A stretch of DNA of 64,000 bases from an uncultured Sphingomonadales bacterium (GTDB lineage Bacteria; Pseudomonadota; Alphaproteobacteria; Sphingomonadales; Sphingomonadaceae), in NCBI GenBank assembly GCA_903821605.1, contig CAIJLZ010000011.1, forward strand, positions 186,001 through 250,000, in the 5' to 3' direction. Shown here in pieces: positions 7,294 to 17,001 of the stretch. Position 1 is the stretch's first letter, and each line of letters starts with the position of its first letter. The position numbers and the translations under genes are program-made. A model generated the notes under the pieces. The model worked only from the letters and a program-made list of their open reading frames with translations, was not told the DNA's origin and ran no database searches.

Positions 7294-8010
7294 ATGGTCC
7301 GCAAGCTGTTGATCACCCTTACCGCCGCCACCTTGCTCACCATCGCGGCATTTGCCGCGGCATGGACCGTGGGCGGCAACGAGCTGCGGCGCAAATTGAG
7401 TGACGGCACCAACATCAGTTGGGGCTTTGGCGATGGCGGCCACGATGACGCGCCGGATATCACCCGCACCTTGGCATGGGATGGCGAACAGCCGGTGCAT
7501 ATTGCGGCACCGGTCGATCTGATCTTCACGCGCAGCCCGAACATCGCGATCAGCGTCACCGGCTCACCACAGGCGATAGACCGGTTGCGCTGGGCCGATG
7601 GTAGCCTGTCCCTATCGGGCGGCATCACCCAGCACCAAGGCGGGTTAATCGTCCGAATCACCGGGCCAAAGCTGAGCGCGCTCCAACTCGACGGCCCGGG
7701 CAACATCGCGTTGCGCCACGTTGATCAGCACGCGATGCGGCTCGACATCAACGGCACCGCAAGCGTTGAAGCCGATGGCCGGGTCGACGCACTTGATCTC
7801 GCCGCAAATGGTGTGGGCGACATCGATCTGGGCAAGCTCCATGCCCGCACCGCTCGGGTCAAACTCGACGGCATTGGTTCGGTCACGCTTGACGCCAGCG
7901 ATACCGTCGAAGGCGCGATCAGCGGCATCGGCGATCTCAACCTCATCCGAAAGCCACGCCACCTGCTGATCGATCAGAGCGGCGTCGGATCGGTAGATCA
8001 GCCCGAATGA
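7294..8010 (+). CDS. DUF2807 (putative auto-transporter adhesin head GIN) protein
   Basis: A 238-aa exported protein: a signal peptide or anchor at residues 4-25, then from about 60 onward a repetitive beta-helix-like region with alternating short strands (LDGPGNIALRHV, VDALDLAANGVGDIDLG, VKLDGIGSVTLDAS). This is the pattern of DUF2807. It lies 25 bases after the DUF1700 gene and probably ends the operon. The domain name implies a surface structural role, not proven. Confidence 0.78.
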   Translation: MVRKLLITLTAATLLTIAAFAAAWTVGGNELRRKLSDGTNISWGFGDGGHDDAPDITRTLAWDGEQPVHIAAPVDLIFTRSPNIAISVTGSPQAIDRLRWADGSLSLSGGITQHQGGLIVRITGPKLSALQLDGPGNIALRHVDQHAMRLDINGTASVEADGRVDALDLAANGVGDIDLGKLHARTARVKLDGIGSVTLDASDTVEGAISGIGDLNLIRKPRHLLIDQSGVGSVDQPE

Positions 8011-8158
8011 CGATGACACCGCCGGCTTCGGCGATGCGCGCGACGCCGCGCGGTATGTAGCGGGGGGGGGCAATATCGCCCGCTGCTCGAATATGAATTT
8101 CACTTCTAGCCCGGACTGAAGGCGGCTAGGCTTGGCGCTCCCCTGCCAAGGACGCGCC

Positions 8159-8983
8159 ATGCCCCAATCCCCACCCGACCATCTTCATCGTCGCTTTGTA
8201 CTGGGCATGGTAGGCGCGGGCGCGGCGATGATGGCCCTGCCTTGGCGGGCCATGGCTGCCACGCGGATTGATCCCGCATTGGATCGTGTTTTTGAGGATC
8301 ATGGCCTGTCCGGCTGCTTTGTGGCGATGGACGCCGAAACCGGTCGCTTGACGCTATCGGATGCCGTGCGCTGCCGGATCGCCCATGTCCCGGCCTCCAG
8401 CTTCAAGATTGCAAACAGCCTGATCGCGCTAGATACAGGGGCGGTGCACGATGAGGCCGAGATCATTCCCTATGGCGGCGGCCCGCAGCCGATCGCCGCA
8501 TGGGCACATGACATGTCAATGCGCGATGCTATCCGCGTGTCGAATGTGCCCGTCTATCAGCAACTGGCGCGCCGGATCGGGATAGACCGCTATCACACTT
8601 GGCTGGAAAGATTCGATTATGGCAACCGGCAGATCGGGGCAGATGTCGCCCGCTTCTGGCTTGATGGGCCGTTGCGGATTAGCCCCGTCGAACAGGCGCG
8701 TTTTCTCGCCCGGCTTGCCTGCCAGCAACTGCCCGCGTCACCGCGCCATCAGCACGTCGTCCGGGACATGCTGTGGATCGAAACGAAAAACGGGCGGTGC
8801 TTATATGCCAAGACGGGCTTCACTTCGGCCGATGGCATCTCGAGCGCCTGGTGGGTGGGCTGGGTCGAACATGCGCGGGCGCGCCACGCCTTTGCGCTCC
8901 ATGTGCAAGGCTCGCCAATGGAGGCACGCGATGCGCGCATCGCCTTGGGTCGCGCCTTGCTGGCCCGACTCAAGTTGTATTGA
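8159..8983 (+). CDS. Class D (OXA-type) beta-lactamase with Tat signal
   Basis: A 274-aa periplasmic serine beta-lactamase. All class D motifs are visible: PASSFK with nucleophile Ser80 and Lys83, SNV at 128-130, YGN at 154-156 and KTG at 218-220 (KTGF rather than the commoner KTGW/Y). The leader contains RRFVLG and a hydrophobic run ending near AMA, which indicates twin-arginine export. The start at 8159 (ATG CCC) places the twin arginines at residues 11-12; the open frame reaches 8132. It hydrolyses beta-lactam antibiotics; spectrum cannot be read. It sits alone between the DUF2807 gene and a convergent iron-sulphur gene. There is no adjacent regulator or mobile element, so it is probably an intrinsic gene. 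Confidence 0.88.
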   Translation: MPQSPPDHLHRRFVLGMVGAGAAMMALPWRAMAATRIDPALDRVFEDHGLSGCFVAMDAETGRLTLSDAVRCRIAHVPASSFKIANSLIALDTGAVHDEAEIIPYGGGPQPIAAWAHDMSMRDAIRVSNVPVYQQLARRIGIDRYHTWLERFDYGNRQIGADVARFWLDGPLRISPVEQARFLARLACQQLPASPRHQHVVRDMLWIETKNGRCLYAKTGFTSADGISSAWWVGWVEHARARHAFALHVQGSPMEARDARIALGRALLARLKLY

Positions 8984-8986
8984 GCG

Positions 8987-9532
8987 CTATTTCGCCGAGG
9001 CTGGGGTCAGGGCCGGGACAGCGGCCGCGGCATCGGCTGGATCAATGCCGGGCGGCGGGGCGGCGGCGATGATTTCCTGCCCGGCCAGCACGCGCGCCGC
9101 CCGATGCAACGCGCGACGGATCCGCGGATAGGTGCCGCAGCGACAGATATTGGTGATGGCCGCATCAATATCGGCATCCACCGGATTCGGGTTGCTTCGC
9201 AACAAGGCCGCCACCGCCATGATCATGCCGGACTGGCAATAGCCGCATTGCGGCAGGTTTTCCGCGACCCACGCCTGTTGCACGGGATGACTCCGATCGG
9301 CGGACAACCCCTCGATGGTCGTCACAAATGCGCCTTCGACTGTCCCAACATTGACCTGACAGGATCGCACCGCTTGGCCGTCAATATGGACGGTACACGC
9401 GCCGCACAGCCCTGCGCCGCAGCCATATTTGGTGCCGGTGAGGTTGGACGCGTCGCGCAACGCCCATAATAAGGGCGTCTCCGGATCAAGCCGGTAATGG
9501 ACAGGCTGGTCGTTGACAGTGAAACGCGTCAT
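8987..9532 (-). CDS. [2Fe-2S] subunit of a molybdenum hydroxylase (orphan)
   Basis: A 181-aa protein with two iron-sulphur clusters. The plant-ferredoxin-type cluster is [12 protein letters not shown] plus a later Cys, and the second is CGYCQSGM with CRCG, as in the small subunits of isoquinoline 1-oxidoreductase, aldehyde oxidases and xanthine dehydrogenase. It passes electrons from the molybdenum subunit to an acceptor. The C-terminus (residues about 155-181) is an Ala/Pro-rich tail. The ATG at 9532 is preferred over an in-frame TTG at 9538. No molybdopterin-binding subunit lies on either side, so the partner must be elsewhere. Confidence 0.85.
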   Translation of the reverse strand: MTRFTVNDQPVHYRLDPETPLLWALRDASNLTGTKYGCGAGLCGACTVHIDGQAVRSCQVNVGTVEGAFVTTIEGLSADRSHPVQQAWVAENLPQCGYCQSGMIMAVAALLRSNPNPVDADIDAAITNICRCGTYPRIRRALHRAARVLAGQEIIAAAPPPGIDPADAAAAVPALTPASAK

Positions 9533-9577
9533 GGCCAAGCGTTATAACTCGCCGCGCCGAGAAGGAAAGCCACGCCG

Positions 9578-10420
9578 ATGCCACGCCCGGACTCTGATAC
9601 CGCTCCCCGGCTTCATAGCCTGCCCGTGCTGCTGCGGTTGACGGGACGCCCGGTCATTCTGGCGGGGGACGGCCCGGCCGCCGATGCCAAGCGGCGGCTG
9701 CTCGAACGCGCCGGGGCCATGGTGGTGGCTCCCGATGACCCTGCCGCCACCGACGCCGCCCTCGCCATCGTCGCCATGGAGGAGGAGGCCGATGCCCTGC
9801 CCGTCATCGCGGCCCTCAAGGCGCGCGGCGTGCTGGTCAACGCCACCGACCGCCCGGCATATTGCGATTTCACCCTGCCCGCGATCATCGACCGCCATCC
9901 GGTGCTGATCGCCATTGGCACCGGCGGCGCGTCAGCCGGACTGGCCAAGGCGCTCCGCCAACGCTTGGAGGCAATGCTGCCCGCCAGCCTCGGCAAATTG
10001 GCAGACAGTCTGGAGGCGGCACGCAGCGCGATCCGCACGCGCTGGCCCGACGCCGCCGACCGACGGCGCGCGATTGACGCCGCACTCGACCCGGAGGGAC
10101 CGCTCGATCCCCTGCGCGCCCATGACGGCGATGCCGTGGCGCGCTGGCTCACCGCCGTAGCGACCGACGCCCGCACTGGCCTTGTCACGCTCATCATCGA
10201 CCATAATGATCCCGACATGCTGCGGCTCTGGCAGGCGCGCTTGCTGGGCCAGGCCGACCGCGTGTTCCATCACCCGGATGTGCCCAAGGCCGTGCTGGAG
10301 CGGGCACGCGCCGATGCCGAACAGATCATCACCCCCCAGCCGCCAGCGGCGGCGGGCGACGGGCTTGATCTCTGGCTGGATTATGCCCCGCTGGCCAATG
10401 GTCGGTCAGGGCGGACATGA
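9578..10420 (+). CDS. Siroheme synthase N-terminal-like NAD-binding protein
   Basis: A 280-aa protein resembling the precorrin-2 dehydrogenase/sirohydrochlorin ferrochelatase part of CysG (Met8-like). LHSLPVLLRLTGRPVILAGDGPAADAKRRLLERAGA is the nucleotide-binding opening, followed by VNATDRPAYCDFTLPAIIDR and an IGTGGASAGLAKALRQRLE segment characteristic of the family. The uroporphyrinogen methyltransferase domain of full CysG is absent. It oxidises precorrin-2 and inserts iron to give siroheme, the cofactor of sulphite and nitrite reductases. It reads away from the iron-sulphur gene with 45 bp between them. Confidence 0.8.
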   Translation: MPRPDSDTAPRLHSLPVLLRLTGRPVILAGDGPAADAKRRLLERAGAMVVAPDDPAATDAALAIVAMEEEADALPVIAALKARGVLVNATDRPAYCDFTLPAIIDRHPVLIAIGTGGASAGLAKALRQRLEAMLPASLGKLADSLEAARSAIRTRWPDAADRRRAIDAALDPEGPLDPLRAHDGDAVARWLTAVATDARTGLVTLIIDHNDPDMLRLWQARLLGQADRVFHHPDVPKAVLERARADAEQIITPQPPAAAGDGLDLWLDYAPLANGRSGRT

Positions 10421-10707
10421 GGCACAGCACATCGAATCGGCACCCCGCCATCCGGTCACACGCCACGGTGATTCCGCATCCCATGACCCGACGATTCGGA
10501 TGGCCCAGCCGATTCGGGCGGCACCAGCGTCAGGCATCACGATTAGGCATTTCGGCACGGATTGTGGGCATTTCAGCCCCGCCGGTGCGGCTGAAAAACG
10601 ATTTCCAAGGGCTTTTCGCGCGTGACATGGCTTGACTAACCGCCGTCCGCCGCATAGGTGGGCCGCTCTTTCGCAACAACAGTTTCAGACAAGGCAGCGT
10701 TAGCCCC

Positions 10708-10833
10708 ATGAAGATCCGTAACTCGCTCAAATCGCTCAAGGGGCGCCATCGCGACAACCGAGTGATCCGTCGTCGTGGTCGCACCTATGTGATCAACAAG
10801 ACCAATCGCCGTTTCAAGGCCCGTCAGGGCTGA
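10708..10833 (+). CDS. rpmJ: 50S ribosomal protein L36
   Basis: A 41-aa protein beginning [17 protein letters not shown] and ending NRRFKARQG. It is the zinc-free form of L36: the Cys/His ligands of the short form are absent. It is part of the large ribosomal subunit. The 287 bp upstream show no gene. A terminator follows 51 bp downstream. Confidence 0.95.
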   Translation: MKIRNSLKSLKGRHRDNRVIRRRGRTYVINKTNRRFKARQG

Positions 10834-10884
10834 TTGAACGGCGGCCTTCGGGTCGCCCGTCATTGGCGCGACAGCGCTTGAAAC

Positions 10885-10915
10885 CCCCGTGCCAGCTCGA
10901 CTGGCGCGGGGTTTT
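10885..10915 (+). terminator. Rho-independent terminator of rpmJ
   Basis: An 11-bp stem (CCCCGTGCCAG / CTGGCGCGGGG, one G-U pair) with a CTCGA loop, followed by TTTT. Confidence 0.85.
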
Positions 10916-11005
10916 CGTATGTCTTAGACCCTGATCCGGCGTGAATCCGGCATGCCCATCCCTACCCCCTCCCGCAGGCGGAAGGGGAAGAGGCTATGGC
11001 GAAGC

Positions 11006-12454
11006 TCAGCCGCGCAGTTCGTCGCCGGTCAACGACACCACATGTAGCACATTGGTTGATCCCGGCGTCCCGAACGGCACGCCCGCCATGATGACGATGC
11101 GGTCGCCAGCACCGGCCACATGATGGCGCAGCGCCATGCGCTTGGCCTTTTCGATCATTTCCTCAAAGCTGCTGACATCGCGGGTATGCACCGCATGCGC
11201 CCCCCACAGCAGCCCAAGCTGGCGCGCGGCGGCAAGTTTGGGCGTGATGATCAGCAAGGGCACCTGCGGCCGCTCACGCGACACGCGCCGTGCCGTTGAA
11301 CCGGAAGAGGTGAAACAAACAATCGCCGCCGCCGAAATGGTGGTGACGATGTTGGCCGCCGCTTCCGCAATCGCGTCTGCCGTCGTTGGATCAGGCCGGG
11401 TCTTGGTGAAGTGGAGCCGCGACGCATAGCCCGGATCAGATTCGACCGCCGTGGCAATGCGATCCATCATCGTCACCGCCTCAACCGGCCAGTCACCCGC
11501 CGCCGATTCCGCCGACAGCATCACCGCATCCGCGCCATCATAGATGGCGGTCGCGACGTCAGACACTTCGGCACGGGTTGGCGTCGGGGCCTTGATCATC
11601 GATTCGAGCATCTGGGTCGCCACAACCACCGGCCGACCCATGCGGCGCGCCGTTTCAACAATGCGCTTTTGCGCCTGCGGCACGGCTTCCGGCGGGAGTT
11701 CAACACCAAGATCACCGCGCGCGACCATCACGCCATCGACGAGCTCCATGATCTCTTCAAGACATTCCAACGCCTGCGGCTTCTCGATCTTGGCGAGCAG
11801 CGCGGCCTTGCGCCCGATCAGGCGACGCGCCTCCGACACATCCTCGGGCCGCTGGACAAAGCTGAGCGCCACCCAGTCGATACCCAGCCCCAGTGCGAAG
11901 GTAAGGTCGCTGCGATCCTTTTCGGTCAGCGCGGGCACCGGCACAACCACATCGGGGACGTTCAGTCCCTTTTTATCGGATAATGGTCCGCCCACTTCGA
12001 CAATCGTGTCGAGCCGATCCGCCGTCACCTTGACGACGCGCAACACCAGCTTGCCATCGTCCAGCAACAGCCGCGCATCGGGGCGCAGGGCGGCGAAAAT
12101 CTCGGGATGCGGCAGGCAGATGCGCGTGGCATCGCCCGGCGTCGGATCGCGATCGAGGATAAAGGCCTGACCCGTTGTCAGATTGACCGGGCCATTCGCC
12201 ATGGTGCCAACGCGGAGCTTTGGCCCCTGCAAATCGACAAGAATCGTCGCCGGGCGCCCGCTTTCGCGCTCGATATCGCGGATCATCTGAATGACCTTGG
12301 CGTGATCTTCCTGCTTGCCATGGCTCATGTTGATACGGAAAGCGTCGGCACCGGCATCCATCAGGCGGGCGATCATTTCGCGGCTGTTGCTGCTGGGCCC
12401 AAGCGTCGCGAGAACCCGGACCTTACGTCGACGGGTTTGGTTCGGTTGCTTCAC
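11006..12454 (-). CDS. pyk: Pyruvate kinase
   Basis: A 482-aa enzyme converting phosphoenolpyruvate and ADP to pyruvate and ATP. The order is complete: RRKVRVLATLGPSS at the start, FRINMSHG, the ATILVDLQGPKLRVG segment, then LAKIEKPQALE and the MVARGDLGVE active-site region with VVATQMLESM, and a C-terminal domain with FTSSGSTARRVSRERP. The GTG at 12454 lies six bases after GGAAGGAG. It is monocistronic, with a 230-bp gap upstream. Confidence 0.96.
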   Translation of the reverse strand: MKQPNQTRRRKVRVLATLGPSSNSREMIARLMDAGADAFRINMSHGKQEDHAKVIQMIRDIERESGRPATILVDLQGPKLRVGTMANGPVNLTTGQAFILDRDPTPGDATRICLPHPEIFAALRPDARLLLDDGKLVLRVVKVTADRLDTIVEVGGPLSDKKGLNVPDVVVPVPALTEKDRSDLTFALGLGIDWVALSFVQRPEDVSEARRLIGRKAALLAKIEKPQALECLEEIMELVDGVMVARGDLGVELPPEAVPQAQKRIVETARRMGRPVVVATQMLESMIKAPTPTRAEVSDVATAIYDGADAVMLSAESAAGDWPVEAVTMMDRIATAVESDPGYASRLHFTKTRPDPTTADAIAEAAANIVTTISAAAIVCFTSSGSTARRVSRERPQVPLLIITPKLAAARQLGLLWGAHAVHTRDVSSFEEMIEKAKRMALRHHVAGAGDRIVIMAGVPFGTPGSTNVLHVVSLTGDELRG

Positions 12455-12695
12455 TCATACTCCTTCCGAGCTTTGCAGGTTGGGGAGAAGAAGACCGACG
12501 GCGCGGCCAATCCCTGCAATCGTGTGCTATAGCAGCAAGATGTCAATTTGACGATAGCAGCACCTCGTCCCGGTCTGAAAAATTCGCCACGCACCCGGCA
12601 CAAGCGAAAAACCCGTTGAGCGATGGGCGCTGCTGGCATACACGCGCCGTTCCGCCCGTGAAAGGGCACCCACATTCAGTGCCATGGAGACACAC

Positions 12696-12935
12696 ATGAG
12701 CGAGATCATCGCCGCCGATCAGTTGCGGCTGTTCATTGAACGCATCGAACGCCTCGAAGAAGAAAAGCGTGGCATTTCGGACGACATCAAGGATGTCTAT
12801 CTGGAATCCAAGTCCAATGGCTTCGACGTGAAGACGATGCGGTCGATCGTCCGGCTGCGGAAGATGGAAAAGAACGCCCGCGACGAGGCCGAAGCCTTGC
12901 TCGAAACCTATAAGGCGGCGCTCGGTCTCGCCTGA
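12696..12935 (+). CDS. gapR: GapR-family (DUF2312) nucleoid-associated protein
   Basis: A 79-aa protein matching Caulobacter GapR across the conserved core ([44 protein letters not shown]). GapR forms a clamp that binds overtwisted AT-rich DNA ahead of replication and transcription and helps topoisomerases. The ATG at 12696 is chosen because GGAGA lies five bases upstream; an in-frame ATG at 12684 overlaps that site. Monocistronic. The family is typical of Alphaproteobacteria. Confidence 0.88.
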   Translation: MSEIIAADQLRLFIERIERLEEEKRGISDDIKDVYLESKSNGFDVKTMRSIVRLRKMEKNARDEAEALLETYKAALGLA

Positions 12936-13013
12936 GCCAAGCCTTGACAGGCGGGGGTCGCGGCACAACATCCGGGGCATGACAATATCCCGGAACATGG
13001 CTACGCGCGCCTA

Positions 13014-13781
13014 ATGAAATCGCCATCTCCAGATGCCATCCCCGCCGCCACATTGGTCTTGATGCGGGACCGGCAGGATGAACCACCCGCGATCATGATG
13101 ATCGAACGCGGTGCCAACATGGCCTTTGCCGCCGGGGCACGCGTGTTTCCGGGTGGGCGGCTCGATGCGGACGATCATGTGGTCGCCGCCTCGCTTGGCC
13201 CCGATGCACCCGGCGATGCCGCCCATCGCATCGCCGCGATTCGCGAAACGATTGAGGAAGTCGGGCTCGCCATCGCGCTGGATCCGCTCCCCAGCCATGA
13301 ACAGACGCTCGCATTGCGCGCGGCGCTGGCAGCGGGTGAACTATTCTCCACCCTGCTCGCCCGCCACGGCCTGAACCTCCAGCTTGACGCGCTGGTGCCG
13401 TTCGCACGCTGGTGCCCGCCTTACAATGCAAACCACCGTATCTTTGATACGTTATTTTATGCCGCATCGGCCAATCATCTGCCGCTGACCGCGACTGTCG
13501 ATGGATCAGAGACGGTCCACCTTGTCTGGACGTCGGCCGAACAGGCGCTGGCCGATGCCGAGGCCGGGCAGGTCCGGATCATTTTTCCGACGCTGTGCAA
13601 TCTCGAAAAGCTTGGCCAACTCGCCAGCTTCGACGACATGATCGACCATGTCGCCCGTTATCCGGTCGAACTGATCCAGCCGGGCCATATCGAAATCGAC
13701 GGGGTGATGATGCTGCGCATCCCGGATCATCTCGGCTATCCGCGCACCTGCCGCCCGCTGGATGGCACGCCGCGCGGGTAG
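13014..13781 (+). CDS. NUDIX hydrolase
   Basis: A 255-aa protein with an N-terminal AATLVLMRD strand, VFPGGRLDADD and the core RETIEEVG of the Nudix box; the gap between the glycines and the REx2EE part is longer than the canonical 23-residue box. That longer form is seen in NUDT19/CoA-pyrophosphatase-like members. It hydrolyses a nucleoside diphosphate linked to another group; the substrate is not clear. A CysS gene starts 52 bp downstream. Confidence 0.85.
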   Translation: MKSPSPDAIPAATLVLMRDRQDEPPAIMMIERGANMAFAAGARVFPGGRLDADDHVVAASLGPDAPGDAAHRIAAIRETIEEVGLAIALDPLPSHEQTLALRAALAAGELFSTLLARHGLNLQLDALVPFARWCPPYNANHRIFDTLFYAASANHLPLTATVDGSETVHLVWTSAEQALADAEAGQVRIIFPTLCNLEKLGQLASFDDMIDHVARYPVELIQPGHIEIDGVMMLRIPDHLGYPRTCRPLDGTPRG

Positions 13782-13833
13782 CAATCCCAAACACCTGATC
13801 CAAAGCACTTGGCGAAAGCGGGGCGGTTGGATT

Positions 13834-15336
13834 ATGGCCATGCCCATGTCTGACCAGTCCACCCTGCCCTCGGGCGCGCCGCTCGTCCTGTTCAACAGCT
13901 ATACCCGCGAGGCCGCCCCGTTTCAGCCGATCGATCCGGCGATGGTGCGCATGTATAGCTGTGGGCCAACGGTTTATTCCTATGCCCATCTCGGCAATCT
14001 GCGCGCCTATATCTTCACCGATACGCTGCGCCGGGTGATGGAATGGAAGGGCTATCACGTCACCCATGTCATCAACATCACCGATGTCGGCCATCTGACC
14101 TCTGACGCCGATAGCGGCGACGACAAGATGGAAGCGGCGGCGAAAAAGACCGGCCAGTCGATCTGGGACATTGCGGCTTATTATACCGACGCCTTCAAGC
14201 GCGATATTTACCGGCTGCATATCAAGGACCCGTCGAAATGGTCGGTCGCCACCGATCATATCGCCGACATGGTGGACTATGCCGAAAAAATCGCGCCGGA
14301 ACATTGCTATCAGCTCGACACCGGCCTGTATTTCGACGTGGCGACCTTGCCCGAATATGGCAAGCTTGCGGGCGCGGCGGAAGGGCCGGTCGAAAGCCGG
14401 ATCGACCCCGTCGATGGCAAGCGCCACCCTCAGGATTTCGCGATCTGGCGCGCCTCGCCCAAAGACGAACAGCGCCAGATGGAATGGGACAGCCCCTGGG
14501 GCAAGGGCGCGCCGGGCTGGCACCTCGAATGCTCGGTGATGAGCATGAAATATCTCGGCGAACAGTTCGACATCCACACCGGCGGAATCGACCATCGCGA
14601 AATCCATCACTGCAACGAAATCGCGCAGAATCAGGCGTTCACCCATTCGCATCACACGGGCGCGAACTGGTGGATGCACAATAACTTCCTCGTCGACCGC
14701 GACGGCAAAATGTCGAAATCAAAGGGGGGCTTTTCCACCCTCCAGTCGGTGATCGACCGGGGCATCCATCCGCTCGCCTATCGCCTGTTCTGCCTGTCCG
14801 CCCATTATCGGTCGGAACTCGAATTCTCGGGCGAGAATGTCGCGGCGGCGCTGACCCGGTTAAAGCGGCTGGCGATGAGCGTCGCGGCGTTGCGCGACCG
14901 GGCGGAAGGAACCGTCTGGCAAGCGGACGACCGCGCCACGCTGGAAACCGGCTTATCCGCTCAGGCGGCGGATTTCCTCTCCCGCTTCGATTCGGCGATT
15001 GCCGACGATTTGATGGTGCCGCGCGCGCTGCCGCTGGTGGAAGAGGTCTTGGGCGTAAAGAAGCTCGCACCCGATGACCGGCTACGGGTCGTGGCGTCGA
15101 TGGATCTGGTGCTGGGCCTTGGCCTGATGACGATCAACCGCGTCGATCTTCGCGTGGCCCCGGCAAATGCGACCATCACCGACGCGGAAATCGCAGCGAT
15201 CCTCGACCAGCGCAAACAGGCTCGCGCGAACAAGGATTATGCCGAATCTGACCGGCTACGCGACGAACTCGCCGCCAAGGGCGTCGACGTCATGGACGGC
15301 GACCCCTTGGGCTGGGATTGGGCAGTGCAGCTCTGA
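13834..15336 (+). CDS. cysS: Cysteine--tRNA ligase
   Basis: A 500-aa class I synthetase that charges tRNA-Cys. Zinc-site Cys43 and the HIGH-like AHLGN are at residues 43-55, WHLECSVM supplies further zinc ligands, and KMSKS is at 292-296. The C-terminal end contains the expected [20 protein letters not shown] helix. The ATG at 13834 gives the normal family length; ATG 13846 is an alternative, and the frame extends upstream into the NUDIX gene without a ribosome site. Confidence 0.96.
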   Translation: MAMPMSDQSTLPSGAPLVLFNSYTREAAPFQPIDPAMVRMYSCGPTVYSYAHLGNLRAYIFTDTLRRVMEWKGYHVTHVINITDVGHLTSDADSGDDKMEAAAKKTGQSIWDIAAYYTDAFKRDIYRLHIKDPSKWSVATDHIADMVDYAEKIAPEHCYQLDTGLYFDVATLPEYGKLAGAAEGPVESRIDPVDGKRHPQDFAIWRASPKDEQRQMEWDSPWGKGAPGWHLECSVMSMKYLGEQFDIHTGGIDHREIHHCNEIAQNQAFTHSHHTGANWWMHNNFLVDRDGKMSKSKGGFSTLQSVIDRGIHPLAYRLFCLSAHYRSELEFSGENVAAALTRLKRLAMSVAALRDRAEGTVWQADDRATLETGLSAQAADFLSRFDSAIADDLMVPRALPLVEEVLGVKKLAPDDRLRVVASMDLVLGLGLMTINRVDLRVAPANATITDAEIAAILDQRKQARANKDYAESDRLRDELAAKGVDVMDGDPLGWDWAVQL

Positions 15337-15438
15337 CGATCACATCACCGCCCGCACCCACGCTCATCGAAAAGCTTCATGACCGGAAAGCGGCTATTCC
15401 TTGCCCTCGGCAGCGCAACCCCTTAAAGCGCTGCCCCT

Positions 15439-16812
15439 ATGACTAAGAATTGGACCCCTGACAGCTGGAAGGCGTTTGAAGCGCGCCAGCTCCCGACCTA
15501 TCCCGACGCCGCCGCATTGGCCGAGGCGGAAGCGACTTTGTCGAAATTCCCACCGCTCGTGTTCGCGGGCGAGGCACGCGATCTCAAGGCCGAGCTGGCC
15601 CAAGTCGCCGCCGGCAAGGGGTTCCTGCTGCAAGGTGGCGATTGCGCCGAGAGCTTTGCTGATTTTCACCCGAACACCATCCGCGACACGTTCCGCGTGC
15701 TGCTCCAGATGGCGGTCGTGCTGACCTATGCATCCAAGCTGCCGGTGGTGAAGGTCGGTCGCATGGCGGGCCAGTTCGCCAAGCCACGTTCGGCGGACAT
15801 GGAAACCAAGGGCGATGTCTCGCTGCCCTCCTATCGCGGCGACATCATCAACGACATCGCCTTCACGCCCGCCAGCCGCAACCCCGATCCGCAGCGCATG
15901 ATTCAGGCGTTCAGCCAGTCGGCGGCGACGCTGAATCTGCTGCGCGCCTTCGCGCAGGGCGGCTATGCGAACCTGCACCAGATCCACAAATGGACGCTCG
16001 ATTTCATGGGCCGCAGCCCGTGGGCCGACAAGTTCCAGTCAATTGCCAATCGCATTGGTGATGCGCTCGACTTCATGGCCGCGTGCGGGGTCAATCCGGA
16101 CACGGTGCCGCAGTTGAAGGGCACCAATTTCTACACCAGCCACGAAGCACTGCTACTGCCCTATGAGCAGGCAATGACCCGGCAGGATTCGCTGACCGGC
16201 GACTGGTACGACACCAGTGCGCACATGCTGTGGATCGGTGACCGCACCCGTTTCGAAGGGTCGGCCCATGTCGAATTCCTGCGCGGCATCGGCAACCCGA
16301 TCGGCCTGAAGTGCGGGCCGAGCCTTGACCCGGACGCCCTGCTGCGGATGCTCGATACGCTCGACCCGAACCGCGAACCGGGCCGGATCACGCTGATCAC
16401 GCGCTATGGGTCGGACAAGATCGAACAGCATTTGCCGACGCTGATCCGCGCCATCCAGCGCGAGGGCCGCCCCGTAATCTGGTCGTGCGACCCGATGCAT
16501 GGCAATGTCATCGCGGCCGCCAATGGCCTGAAGACCCGGCCGTTCGACCGCATCTTGTCGGAAGTGCGCAGCTTCTTCGATGTCCATCGCGCCGAAGGCA
16601 CGCATGGCGGCGGTATCCATGCCGAAATGACCGGCCTGAACGTGACCGAGTGCACCGGCGGTGCCATCGACATCACCGAAGAGGGGCTGACCGCGCGCTA
16701 CGAAACCCAGTGTGACCCGCGCCTCAATGCGGGCCAGAGTCTGGAACTCGCTTTCCTGCTGGCAGATATGCTCAATCAGGAAATGAAGGCACGCGAACAA
16801 GACGCTGCCTGA
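15439..16812 (+). CDS. aroG: Class II DAHP synthase
   Basis: A 457-aa enzyme of the plant/actinobacterial class II type: [18 protein letters not shown] at the N-terminus, [27 protein letters not shown] and the late WSCDPMHGN and [12 protein letters not shown] segments. It condenses phosphoenolpyruvate and erythrose 4-phosphate, the first step of the shikimate pathway. Metal-binding Cys in GGDCAE and the His of GIHAEMTG are present. It is monocistronic with a strong hairpin after the stop. Called aroG by habit; the gene name varies for class II enzymes. Confidence 0.95.
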   Translation: MTKNWTPDSWKAFEARQLPTYPDAAALAEAEATLSKFPPLVFAGEARDLKAELAQVAAGKGFLLQGGDCAESFADFHPNTIRDTFRVLLQMAVVLTYASKLPVVKVGRMAGQFAKPRSADMETKGDVSLPSYRGDIINDIAFTPASRNPDPQRMIQAFSQSAATLNLLRAFAQGGYANLHQIHKWTLDFMGRSPWADKFQSIANRIGDALDFMAACGVNPDTVPQLKGTNFYTSHEALLLPYEQAMTRQDSLTGDWYDTSAHMLWIGDRTRFEGSAHVEFLRGIGNPIGLKCGPSLDPDALLRMLDTLDPNREPGRITLITRYGSDKIEQHLPTLIRAIQREGRPVIWSCDPMHGNVIAAANGLKTRPFDRILSEVRSFFDVHRAEGTHGGGIHAEMTGLNVTECTGGAIDITEEGLTARYETQCDPRLNAGQSLELAFLLADMLNQEMKAREQDAA

Positions 16813-16827
16813 TCTGTGACATGACAA

Positions 16828-16860
16828 GGGCGGGCCAGTGCCGACCGGACTGGCCCGCCC
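16828..16860 (+). terminator. Hairpin after the DAHP synthase gene
   Basis: A perfect 12-bp stem (GGGCGGGCCAGT / ACTGGCCCGCCC) with a nine-base loop, 15 bp after the stop. No T run follows, so it may act as an mRNA-stabilising hairpin or as a terminator of the T-poor type. Confidence 0.55.
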
Positions 16861-17001
16861 CATGTCCATCCTGCCGCAATTATTTTGCAGCGCAGCAATT
16901 TTGACATTCCCCAAGCGCGGCTGCGGCGCTATGAGGCGGCGAGCCATCCCGCCCAGCCGGGCGTTCGGCTGGCACGAGTACCACCAGCATAAGGGTTTCC
17001 C

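Noticed and set aside
13579..14679. A 366-codon open frame on the minus strand
   Set aside because: Antisense to the NUDIX and cysS genes; the cysS frame carries all synthetase motifs.
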